Assembly: GCA_003523465.1 (NCBI GenBank)
Contig: DQAA01000019.1
Coordinates: 1-8,653, forward strand
Length of the DNA: 8,653 nucleotides
Origin: Pseudomonas sp.
Lineage (GTDB): Bacteria; Pseudomonadota; Gammaproteobacteria; Pseudomonadales; Pseudomonadaceae
Reading direction: 5' to 3'
The notes beneath the pieces were generated by a model. The model was not told where the DNA came from. It searched no databases and was given only the letters and a program-made list of their open reading frames with translations. Each line of letters begins with the position of its first letter. Position 1 is the stretch's first letter. The translations under genes and the position numbers were made by a program. Below, one piece after another: positions 1-7,382 of the stretch.

Positions 1-299
1 CGGACCTGCTGCGGACCTGCATCGGCCGCCGCGCGGGCCAGTTGCCCGGCGGTGCTGGCCAAGGCCTGGCCTTCATGCTTGAAACGCTCTTCACCGATAT
101 GGAACGGCACTACGGCGTAGCTGTTGCTGGTAATCACCTGCGCACCGGCGTCGATATACGCCCGATGTACCGCCACTACCGCCTCCGGCGCCTCGCTCAA
201 TGCGAGCGCCGACCACTCCGGCTGGCGGAACGGCGCCCCACGGCGCGCCAATTCCCGACCCATGCCGCCATCAAGAATGACCAACGACTTTTCGCCCAT
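1..299 (-). CDS. Homocysteine S-methyltransferase family protein, N-terminal part (runs off the left edge)
   Basis: Reading leftward from ATG at 299, an open frame of 99 codons continues off the window edge without a stop. It begins MGEKSLVILDGGMGRELARR and has TSNSYAVVPFHIGEERF at residues 58-74. The LDGGMGREL and TSNSYA elements are typical of the N-terminal barrel strands of homocysteine S-methyltransferases (MmuM/BHMT-like, normally about 300 residues), cytoplasmic enzymes that move a methyl group from a donor such as S-methylmethionine to homocysteine to give methionine. The zinc-binding cysteines lie in the C-terminal part, which is outside the window, so catalytic competence and methyl donor cannot be judged. 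An AGGTG ribosome site at 304-308 sits 4 nt before the ATG. The gene is divergent from an amino-acid ABC transporter operon, which fits a shared sulfur-amino-acid role (inference). The family call is firm; the exact substrate is open. Confidence 0.85.
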   Translation of the reverse strand, partial: MGEKSLVILDGGMGRELARRGAPFRQPEWSALALSEAPEAVVAVHRAYIDAGAQVITSNSYAVVPFHIGEERFKHEGQALASTAGQLARAAADAGPQQV

Positions 300-405
300 A
301 TAACACCTGCTTCTAAGAATAGAAATAAAACTTATTAGTTCTCGTTTACTTATAACTATTTAATACCTGTCACGTTTTTTCTTACAACTTTTTCCGGTGA
401 TTCCC
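300..405. promoter_or_regulatory. AT-rich divergent promoter region between the methyltransferase and the ABC operon
   Basis: This 106-bp gap is visibly much more AT-rich than the genes on either side and must hold the promoters of both divergent transcripts. Seen directly: -10-like TATAAC at 351-356 and TTTAAT at 359-364 on the plus strand, neither with a convincing -35 box; a small inverted repeat AATAA/TTATT (324-328 and 332-336); and a TAGTT/AACTA pair (336-340 and 354-358). No known operator consensus was recognised. Exact start sites cannot be assigned. Confidence 0.55.
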
Positions 406-1227
406 ATGCAACTTTCCTCCCTGTTGGGCGCGGGCCTGCTGGCCTTGACCGCTGCCACCCAAGCCTTTGCCGGTGCCACCCTGGACCGTGTGGAATCCCG
501 CAAGGAGGTGGTCAACGTGTTGATGGAAAGTTATCCACCGTTCTCCTTCCTGAATGACCAGAACCAGCTGGATGGCTTCGATGTGGATGTGGCCAAGGCC
601 GTGGCCGACAAGCTCGGCGTCAAGCTGCGTCTTGAAACCCCCTCCTGGGACGTGATCGCCGCCGGTCGCTGGAGCGGTCGCTACGATATCTGCATCTGCT
701 CCATGACCCCGAGCAAAGCGCGCGCCGAGGTCTTCGCCTTCCCCGTCGAGTACTACGCCTCGCCGGCGGTGATCGTGGTCAATGCCAAGGACGAGCGCAT
801 CCACTCGGCCAAGGACCTGGACGGCCTGAAAGTCGGCCTGACCAGCGCCTCCAGCTACGAGAGCTACCTGAACAAGAACCTGGTGATCGAAGGCGCCGAG
901 GACCAGAAGATCGACTACCCGTTCGAAGCCGTACAGATCGCCCCGTACGACACCGACAACGTCGCGTTCCAGGATCTCGGCCTCGGTGCCGGCGTGCGCC
1001 TGGATGCCATCCTCACCAACCTGGTCACCGCCCAACCGCGCCTGAACGAAGACAAGCGCTTCAAGCTGGCCGGCGCGCCGTTGTACGAAGAGCCGAACTC
1101 GGTGGCCATCGAGAAGGGCGATGCCGAATGGGACGCCAAGGTTCGCGAGGTCTTCGCCCAGCTCAAGGCTGACGGCACCCTGGCCAGGCTGTCGAACAAA
1201 TGGATTGGCGCCGATATCAGCAAATGA
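406..1227 (+). CDS. Amino-acid ABC transporter periplasmic substrate-binding protein (family 3)
   Basis: This 273-residue protein is a family-3 solute-binding protein (SBP_bac_3 type), which captures a small polar solute, usually an amino acid, in the periplasm and delivers it to a membrane permease. A hydrophobic N-terminus (residues 1-22) ending in Ala-Phe-Ala looks like a Sec signal peptide cut after A22, although its n-region has no Lys or Arg. The lobe-1 signature ESYPPFSFLNDQNQLDGFDV is at 41-60. The MTPSKAR element at 100-106 supplies R106, the position that usually binds the ligand carboxylate. D200 in RLDAILTN is at the usual amino-group-binding position. ATG 406 is chosen over the in-frame GTG 397 because the GGTGA ribosome site (396-400) fits only the ATG. 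The stop overlaps the permease start by 4 nt. The ligand cannot be read from the sequence; the divergent methyltransferase suggests a sulfur amino acid such as S-methylmethionine (inference). Confidence 0.9.
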   Translation: MQLSSLLGAGLLALTAATQAFAGATLDRVESRKEVVNVLMESYPPFSFLNDQNQLDGFDVDVAKAVADKLGVKLRLETPSWDVIAAGRWSGRYDICICSMTPSKARAEVFAFPVEYYASPAVIVVNAKDERIHSAKDLDGLKVGLTSASSYESYLNKNLVIEGAEDQKIDYPFEAVQIAPYDTDNVAFQDLGLGAGVRLDAILTNLVTAQPRLNEDKRFKLAGAPLYEEPNSVAIEKGDAEWDAKVREVFAQLKADGTLARLSNKWIGADISK

Positions 1228-2045
1228 GTGCTCAAGAACCCTCGCCCAAGCCCGCCGCCTCGCGCGCGGGCCTGCCGCTACCGGGCTTCCGGACGCGGCT
1301 ATACCTGACCTGGCTGGTCCTGCTGATGGTTTTCGTCGGCTTCTTCCTGAGCTTCGATCTGAAGTTTTCGATCATCGTCGAGAAGTTTCCCAATCTGGCC
1401 GGCTTCAAGCTCGGCCCGAACGGCTTTCTCCAGGGCGCGGCGCTGACCCTGTTCCTCTGCCTGTGCTCGATGGTCTGCTCGGTGGCGCTAGGCTTTGCCG
1501 CAGCGCTTGCACGGCTGTCGAAGAGCGCCGTGCTGCTGGGTGTCGCCAGTTTCTACACCTCGTTCTTCCGCGGTACGCCGCTGCTGATCCAGATCCTGCT
1601 GATCTACCTCGGCCTGCCGCAGATCGGCCTGGTGCCTGGGGCGATCAGTGCCGGGATCATCGCCCTGTCGCTCAACTACGGTGCCTATCTCAGCGAAATC
1701 TTCCGCGCCGGCATCCTCGGTGTCGCCGCCGGCCAGCGCCAGGCCGCGCTGGCCCTGGGCATGAAGCCGGCGACCATCTTCTGGCACATTACCCTGCCCC
1801 AGGCCATGCGCACCATCATCCCACCGGGGGCCAACCAGTTCATCTCGATGCTCAAGGATTCGTCGCTGATCTCGGTGATGGGGGTGTGGGAAGTGATGTT
1901 CCTGGCACAGTCGTATGGGCGCTCGAGCTATCGGTACCTGGAGATGCTGACCACGGCGGCGTTGATCTACTGGCTGCTGTCGGTGGCGCTGGAACTGGTT
2001 CAGGCGCGGCTGGAGGGGCATTTCGGCAAGGGTTTCGAGCGGTAA
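1224..2045 (+). CDS. Polar amino-acid ABC transporter permease
   Basis: This 273-residue inner-membrane protein is a permease of the HisM/GlnP type. After a Pro/Ala-rich cytoplasmic N-terminus come hydrophobic segments near 27-43, 71-97, 103-130, 135-155, 214-230 and 244-260. FRGTPLLIQ at 115-123 is typical of polar amino-acid permeases. The EAA loop that docks the ATPase is at about 170-193 (G170, G179, then ITLP at 189-192), with Gln-Ala-Ala in place of Glu-Ala-Ala. The start is set by the ATGA overlap with the binding-protein stop (1224-1227). No good ribosome site precedes it, so translation is probably coupled. An in-frame ATG at 1200 would overlap the upstream gene by 28 nt and has no better ribosome site. 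No ATP-binding subunit follows; the operon ends at a REP pair. The ATPase must lie elsewhere or be shared. Confidence 0.9.
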   Translation: MSAQEPSPKPAASRAGLPLPGFRTRLYLTWLVLLMVFVGFFLSFDLKFSIIVEKFPNLAGFKLGPNGFLQGAALTLFLCLCSMVCSVALGFAAALARLSKSAVLLGVASFYTSFFRGTPLLIQILLIYLGLPQIGLVPGAISAGIIALSLNYGAYLSEIFRAGILGVAAGQRQAALALGMKPATIFWHITLPQAMRTIIPPGANQFISMLKDSSLISVMGVWEVMFLAQSYGRSSYRYLEMLTTAALIYWLLSVALELVQARLEGHFGKGFER

Positions 2046-2070
2046 CCGTATGGTTGTGAAGCCCCACGGA

Positions 2071-2148
2071 CCCTGTGGGAGCGGGTTCACCCGCGATTAC
2101 TTCGGTGAATTCACCACCGCAATCGCGGGTAAACCCGCTCCCACAGGG
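2071..2148. repeat. Inverted pair of Pseudomonas REP elements (BIME-like)
   Basis: Two 28-bp arms, 2071-2098 and 2121-2148, are inverted copies of each other with a single mismatch, separated by 22 bp. Each arm has the Pseudomonas REP pattern TGTGGGAGC...GCGAT and can fold alone (GCGGGT/ACCCGC at 2081-2086 and 2089-2094; the same at 2125-2130 and 2133-2138). The spacer contains a perfect 12-bp palindrome GGTGAATTCACC (2104-2115). The element lies between the convergent permease and hipB genes, 25 bp after one stop and 12 bp after the other. The paired arms would form a strong stem in RNA from either strand and may limit read-through and 3' decay. There is no T-run, so it is not a classical intrinsic terminator. 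Confidence 0.9.
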
Positions 2149-2160
2149 TACTGCGTCGTC

Positions 2161-2445
2161 TTAGAGATCCTTGAGCCTATCAGGCCGCCGCAGAACCCCC
2201 ATCTGCAACCCAAACGGCCGAAACACCGCATTCAACGAGTTGAGCGTCGGATTGCCCTCCCCCTGCTCGATCTGAATCAGGGTCCGCACGGAAATCTTGC
2301 ACATCCGCGCAAACTGGGTCTGCTGCAACTTCGCCACTTCCACCCGCAACTTGCGCACCGCCGGGCCCAGTTCCAGCGAGCCATCGGCAATCCCCTGCAA
2401 TACGCCTTCGATCAGCAAAGCGCGAATCTCGATCGAAACCGTCAT
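2161..2445 (-). CDS. hipB: HipB-type Xre-family antitoxin / repressor
   Basis: This 94-residue protein carries a Cro/C1-type helix-turn-helix at about residues 29-83. QQTQFARMCKISVRTLIQIE (41-60) reads as the second helix, turn and recognition helix, followed by the usual QGEGNPTLNSLNAVFRPFGL segment. Its size is close to E. coli HipB (88 residues). HipB proteins dimerise, bind operator palindromes in their own promoter, and hold HipA inactive. Here the gene comes after hipA: ATG 2445 overlaps the hipA stop TGA (2442-2444), and a GGGGA ribosome site lies inside the hipA end (2451-2455, 5 nt spacing). Production is therefore probably coupled to the toxin. The TGCA-N6-TGCA boxes upstream of hipA are its likely targets (inference). 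The partner call rests on both the HTH and the adjacent hipA. Confidence 0.88.
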   Translation of the reverse strand: MTVSIEIRALLIEGVLQGIADGSLELGPAVRKLRVEVAKLQQTQFARMCKISVRTLIQIEQGEGNPTLNSLNAVFRPFGLQMGVLRRPDRLKDL

Positions 2446-3761
2446 AGCAATCCCCAGCCTTTCATGCGTTGTTCAAGGTTCTTCAAAGCGATGGCGGGGT
2501 GGTTCATGACCGAATCCGGCAACCCCGCCAGCAAATCCGGCAACGCCATCAACCTAAAGGCATCCTGACGCAGACGTTCGAATACCTGCTGCGGGTCTAC
2601 AAGCGGCGCCAGCAACTGGCAAGCTGCGCGCCAATCGACCTCGCCGCCCCGCTCCACGGGCGAAGCCCATTTGGTCGTGCGGGTGATGCCTTCCGCATCC
2701 ATCACCATGGGTGCCAGGTCGTAGATCGGCGCCAGTTGCAACTGGGCATCACTGCGGATGATCGCGGTGTTGCGCCCGTGGTTGTCGGAGTTGCCGAGGA
2801 TCTTGTTGATCAGGTCCCGACGCAGGTACTCCGCCACTAGGTCAGGCACCTGGTCCTTCTGTCCGGCTTTTATCCACAGGCCGACGAGCGCCTGGATAAC
2901 TTCCAGATGGTCCATCCGGCTGCCCGGCTCGGTGACTCCGGCCAACGAATACACTGATTCCACGGCCAGTCGCTCCACACCTTCGGCACCGATCCGGCGG
3001 TCGAAGCGTTTCATCCACAGGCTGGGTCTATGACCCTCCTTCAACGCCATCTCGGGCGTCGCCACCGTGTCGATACCCAAGGTTTGCAGCGCCTTGTAGT
3101 ACAGGTATTCGGCCCGCAGGATGGTCTGGTCATTGTCCAGCGCCTGGTTGCGGGCGAACTTAACGAACCAGTGGCAGGTAGCCCGGTCATCCTTCAGCAC
3201 CGCGTCCGGATAGAGCTGACCGTCACCGCCTTCGGTCAGCAACAGCTTGGGCGCCTCGCCACCCGCGCCCGTCGCGCCGCCAATGGCCGCGCCTTGCTCG
3301 TAGGCGTACTCAAGAAACCGCTGATCGCGACTGACCACGTCATCGAAGCTGAAACCCATGGGCGCCGTGGTATCCAGCCCTTCCATAGACTCCTTGATAC
3401 GCAGGTTGCCGATCGGTGCCGGGGTGCTGCGCGTCAGCAGGAAAAGATCGTCAGCCAGACCCTCCGGCTTTTCCCGGCCCATATGCCTGAGAAGAAAACG
3501 CTTGGCGGCGCCGGACGGCGCGATGTCATGCAGGAAGGCCGGGGCCTTTTTCCCGTTCTGTAGCTCGAAGTCCACCGGCAACCTGACGCTGACGGCCTTG
3601 TCGAACGTGCTTTCGTAGGCATCCAGATTGGCGCCCACGTAAGCCGAGGTGTAACCGTACTGGCAGGGGCTGAGAAAGCCTTTTCCGGGCTCGGCAAAGC
3701 TCAAGGCCATGGTGTCCTGCCATTTGCCTTGGGCGTGGAGCTGGAGGGTCAAGGTGTACAT
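2442..3761 (-). CDS. hipA: HipA-family Ser/Thr protein kinase toxin
   Basis: This 439-residue protein has an N-terminal HipA coupling domain (about 1-105) and a HipA C-terminal kinase domain (about 155-415). Kinase landmarks: a glycine-rich loop GGATGAGGEAPK at 161-172; WFVKF with the likely ATP-binding K201; LWMKRFDR at 248-255; the catalytic loop GNSDNHGRN at 323-331 with D326 as base and N331; and PIYDLAPM at 345-352 with D348 as metal ligand. All catalytic residues appear present, so it should be an active kinase. E. coli HipA phosphorylates GltX; the target here is unknown. Start 3761 is preferred over in-frame ATGs at 3824 and 3839: it has a GAGG ribosome site (3767-3770), the protein then starts at the family-like MYTLTLQLHAQGKW, and a presumed operator lies between the two upstream ATGs and 3761. 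hipB follows with a 4-nt overlap, the reverse of the E. coli hipBA order. Confidence 0.92.
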   Translation of the reverse strand: MYTLTLQLHAQGKWQDTMALSFAEPGKGFLSPCQYGYTSAYVGANLDAYESTFDKAVSVRLPVDFELQNGKKAPAFLHDIAPSGAAKRFLLRHMGREKPEGLADDLFLLTRSTPAPIGNLRIKESMEGLDTTAPMGFSFDDVVSRDQRFLEYAYEQGAAIGGATGAGGEAPKLLLTEGGDGQLYPDAVLKDDRATCHWFVKFARNQALDNDQTILRAEYLYYKALQTLGIDTVATPEMALKEGHRPSLWMKRFDRRIGAEGVERLAVESVYSLAGVTEPGSRMDHLEVIQALVGLWIKAGQKDQVPDLVAEYLRRDLINKILGNSDNHGRNTAIIRSDAQLQLAPIYDLAPMVMDAEGITRTTKWASPVERGGEVDWRAACQLLAPLVDPQQVFERLRQDAFRLMALPDLLAGLPDSVMNHPAIALKNLEQRMKGWGLL

Positions 3762-3792
3762 GGAGGCCTCTATCAGCTTGAACTGGCTGATC

Positions 3793-3806
3793 TGCAATAT
3801 AGTGCA
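3793..3806. promoter_or_regulatory. Putative HipB operator O1
   Basis: TGCAATATAGTGCA is the copy closest to hipA, 31 bp upstream of its start codon. It matches the two boxes upstream in having TGCA half-sites 6 bp apart. On the minus strand it contains a -10-like TATATT without a convincing -35, so a repressor bound here could block the promoter (inference). It also argues that this stretch is not coding. Confidence 0.6.
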
Positions 3807-3834
3807 ATTCTTGGAGGCAGACATGGTACCAATC

Positions 3835-3848
3835 TGCATTTAAGTGCA
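3835..3848. promoter_or_regulatory. Putative HipB operator O2 (most symmetrical copy)
   Basis: TGCATTTAAGTGCA is the core of a 20-bp palindrome (3832-3851) in which 9 of 10 base pairs are symmetrical, the best of the three copies. Its centre is 42 bp from O1 and 41 bp from O3. Confidence 0.7.
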
Positions 3849-3875
3849 GATAGTGAAGAGTTTTTGCTGAAAATC

Positions 3876-3889
3876 TGCACTTAAATGCA
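3876..3889. promoter_or_regulatory. Putative HipB operator O3
   Basis: TGCACTTAAATGCA is nearly the reverse complement of O2, and 8 of 10 pairs are symmetrical over 3873-3892. It lies between the pyc terminator and the hipA leader, and its centre is 41 bp from that of O2. Confidence 0.65.
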
Positions 3890-3900
3890 AATGGAAAGAT

Positions 3901-3926
3901 AAAAAAAGGGGAGCAATCCGCTCCCC
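3901..3926 (-). terminator. Intrinsic terminator of the pycA-pycB operon
   Basis: On the minus strand a perfect 7-bp stem GGGGAGC/GCTCCCC (3926-3920 and 3914-3908) with a 5-nt loop is followed directly by seven T residues (3907-3901). It lies 33 bp past the pycB stop. This is a textbook Rho-independent terminator, and it isolates the pyc operon from hipA, which is transcribed in the same direction just beyond. Confidence 0.93.
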
Positions 3927-3959
3927 AATGAGGTTAACCGTTTACCGCCGAAGGCTGTC

Positions 3960-5768
3960 TCAGCCTTCGATCTCGATCAGGATCTCGCCCGGATTCACGC
4001 GGTCGCCCTTGGCGATGTGGATGGCGGAAACCTTGCCGGCGATCGGCGATTGCACTTCGGTTTCCATCTTCATCGCTTCGGTGATCAGTACGGCCTGGCC
4101 GGCCTTGACCACGTCGCCTTCCTTGACCAGCACATCGACGATGTTGCCCGGCATGGAGGTGCTGATATGGCCAGGCTCGGTGGCCTGCTTGCGCTTGCTG
4201 CCGCCACCGCCGACAAATTCGTTGAGCGGTTCGAACACCACTTCTTCCGGCATGCCGTCGATGGACAGGTAGAAGTGACGCTTGCCTTCGGCCTTGACGC
4301 CAACACCGGTGATGTCGACGCGGTAGGTTTCGCCATGGACGTCGATGACGAATTCGGTCGGCACGCCTTCGCCGCTGGCCGAGGCCACGGCGCCGGCTTC
4401 CGGAATCGGCAGCAGCACTTCAGGGGTCAGGGTGCCGGCTTCGCGTTCTTCGAGGAACTTGCGGCCAATGTCCGGGAACATGGCGAAGGTCAGCACGTCT
4501 TCTTCCGAGTGCGCGAGGTTGCCGATGTCGGCGCGCAGTTTGGTCATTTCCGGCTTGAGCAGGTCGGCCGGGCGCACGTCGATGACTTCTTCGCTGCCGA
4601 TGGCCTGACGCCGCAGTTGTTCGTTGACCACGCCCGGGGCCTTGCCGTAGCCGCCTTGCAGGTACAGCTTCACTTCGTTGGTGATGGTCTTGTAGCGCTC
4701 ACCGGCCAGCACGTTGAAGAAGGCCTGGGTACCGACGATCTGCGAGGTCGGGGTGACCAGCGGCGGGAAACCGAGGTCTTCGCGGACCCGCGGGATTTCC
4801 GCCAGTACTTCGTTCATGCGGTTCAGCGCGCCCTGCTCTTTGAGCTGGTTGGCCAGGTTGGAGATCATGCCGCCTGGCACCTGGTTGACCTGGACGCGGG
4901 TATCCACCGAGGTGAATTCGCTTTCGAACTGGTGGTACTTCTTGCGTACGGCGTAGAAGTACAGGCCGATTTCCTGCAGCAGTTCCAGGTCCAGGCCGGT
5001 GTCGAACTCGCTGCCCTTGAGCGCGGCGACCATCGACTCGGTGCCCGGGTGGCTGGTGCCCCAGGCGAAGCTGGAGATGGCGGTATCGATATGATCGGCG
5101 CCGTTCTCGACCGCTTTCAGCTGGCACATGGCAGCCAGGCCGGCGGTGTCGTGGGAGTGGATGAACACCGGCAGCGATTGCTCGGCTTTCAGGGCCTTGA
5201 CCAGTTCGCCGGTAGCGAACGGGGTCAGCAGGCCGGCCATGTCCTTGATCGCGACCGAGTCGCAACCCATGGCTTCCATCTGCTTGGCCTGGGCGACGAA
5301 GGCGTCGATGGTGTGCACCGGGCTGGTGGTGTAGGCGATGGTGCCCTGGGCATGCTTGCCGGCAGCCTTCACCGCTTCGATGGCGACGCGCAGGTTACGC
5401 ACGTCGTTCATGGCGTCGAAGATGCGGAACACGTCGATGCCGTTGACCGCCGCCTTGGCGACGAAGGCCTTGACCACGTCGTCGCTGTAGTGGCGGTAGC
5501 CCAGCAGGTTCTGGCCGCGCAGGAGCATCTGCAGGCGGGTGTTGGGCAGTGCGGCGCGCAGTTTGCGCAAGCGCTCCCACGGGTCTTCCTTGAGGAAGCG
5601 CACGCAGGCGTCGAAGGTCGCGCCACCCCAGACTTCCAGCGACCAGTAGCCGACTTTGTCGAGCTTGTCGCAGATCGGCAGCATGTCTTCGGTGCGCATG
5701 CGGGTGGCCAGCAGGGACTGGTGGGCGTCGCGCAGGATCGTGTCGGTTACGAAAATTTTCTTGGACAT
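3960..5768 (-). CDS. pycB: Pyruvate carboxylase subunit B (carboxyltransferase plus biotin carrier; oadA-like)
   Basis: This 602-residue cytoplasmic subunit transfers carboxyl from carboxybiotin to pyruvate, giving oxaloacetate. The carboxyltransferase barrel covers about 4-265. Metal ligands expected for the family are visible: D9 in VTDTILRD, K175 in AIKDM (the carbamylated lysine) and H204/H206 in FIHSHD. A conserved PYC/OADA region (about 290-490) and a glycine linker (519-523) lead to the biotinyl domain (about 530-600), with biotin-accepting K567 in EAMKMET. Start 5768 is chosen because a GAGGA ribosome site (5776-5780) overlaps the pycA stop and spaces correctly; an in-frame ATG at 5792 would overlap pycA. 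It is the counterpart of PA5435. It is often labelled oxaloacetate decarboxylase alpha, but no Na+-pump beta or gamma gene is nearby, and the adjacent biotin carboxylase points to an ATP-dependent pyruvate carboxylase. Confidence 0.93.
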   Translation of the reverse strand: MSKKIFVTDTILRDAHQSLLATRMRTEDMLPICDKLDKVGYWSLEVWGGATFDACVRFLKEDPWERLRKLRAALPNTRLQMLLRGQNLLGYRHYSDDVVKAFVAKAAVNGIDVFRIFDAMNDVRNLRVAIEAVKAAGKHAQGTIAYTTSPVHTIDAFVAQAKQMEAMGCDSVAIKDMAGLLTPFATGELVKALKAEQSLPVFIHSHDTAGLAAMCQLKAVENGADHIDTAISSFAWGTSHPGTESMVAALKGSEFDTGLDLELLQEIGLYFYAVRKKYHQFESEFTSVDTRVQVNQVPGGMISNLANQLKEQGALNRMNEVLAEIPRVREDLGFPPLVTPTSQIVGTQAFFNVLAGERYKTITNEVKLYLQGGYGKAPGVVNEQLRRQAIGSEEVIDVRPADLLKPEMTKLRADIGNLAHSEEDVLTFAMFPDIGRKFLEEREAGTLTPEVLLPIPEAGAVASASGEGVPTEFVIDVHGETYRVDITGVGVKAEGKRHFYLSIDGMPEEVVFEPLNEFVGGGGSKRKQATEPGHISTSMPGNIVDVLVKEGDVVKAGQAVLITEAMKMETEVQSPIAGKVSAIHIAKGDRVNPGEILIEIEG

Positions 5769-5778
5769 TATGGGTTCC

Positions 5779-7194
<1,416 letters not shown>

Positions 7195-7222
7195 TGGAGT
7201 CTTCCCAAAGCCGCTGGACAAA

Positions 7223-7242
7223 CGACCCGCCAATGCGGGTCG
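7223..7242 (-). other. Hairpin in the pycA 5' leader
   Basis: A perfect 8-bp stem, CGACCCGC (7223-7230) and GCGGGTCG (7235-7242), with a 4-nt loop lies 28 bp before the pycA GTG. In pycA mRNA it is followed by only three U residues, so it is too weak in its tail to be a normal terminator. It could be an attenuator, an mRNA-stabilising 5' stem or a chance GC-rich palindrome. Confidence 0.5.
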
Positions 7243-7382
7243 GCGCGTGACCAGAATCACCTGGCCAGTCGTGCAATCACCCTAGCGCTGTGTGTGAATA
7301 AACAAAAATCAATAATTATTAGGGGCTCCATTAGCAATTGCTTATAGTGCCGTAACAAGGTTTGTCAGAGGCTGGGGATAAA
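7243..7382. promoter_or_regulatory. Divergent pycA/pycR promoter region with two LysR-type sites
   Basis: This AT-rich region must drive both the pyc operon and pycR. Two palindromes centred on AATT are seen: AATAATTATT (7311-7320) and AGCAATTGCT (7333-7342, extendable to 16 bp at 7330-7345 with one mismatched pair). Their centres are 22 bp apart, about two helical turns, and each can be read as a T-N11-A box (7309-7321 and 7332-7344), the LysR-family pattern. A pycR -10 candidate TATAGT (7343-7348) abuts the second site, without a good -35. No confident pycA promoter was found, as expected for an activator-dependent one. PycR binding is inferred. Confidence 0.6.

Noticed and set aside
42..338. 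98-codon plus-strand frame at the left edge
   Set aside because: It lies opposite the homocysteine S-methyltransferase coding region, which has recognisable motifs; this frame has none.
382..1035. 217-codon minus-strand frame opposite the binding-protein gene
   Set aside because: It is antisense to a clear family-3 binding protein and has biased composition without motifs.
1121..2059. 312-codon frame overlapping the permease on the same strand
   Set aside because: It is a frame-shifted reading of the permease gene, rich in Arg/Pro/Ala/Gly without membrane segments or motifs.
2071..2148. Inverted repeat as transposon ends or an intrinsic terminator
   Set aside because: No transposase gene lies between the arms, and no T-run follows either arm. 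The arm sequence matches Pseudomonas REP elements.
3960..5768. Na+-pumping oxaloacetate decarboxylase alpha subunit
   Set aside because: Sequence similarity allows this label, but no beta or gamma subunit gene is nearby and a biotin carboxylase gene is directly upstream in the operon, so two-subunit pyruvate carboxylase fits better.
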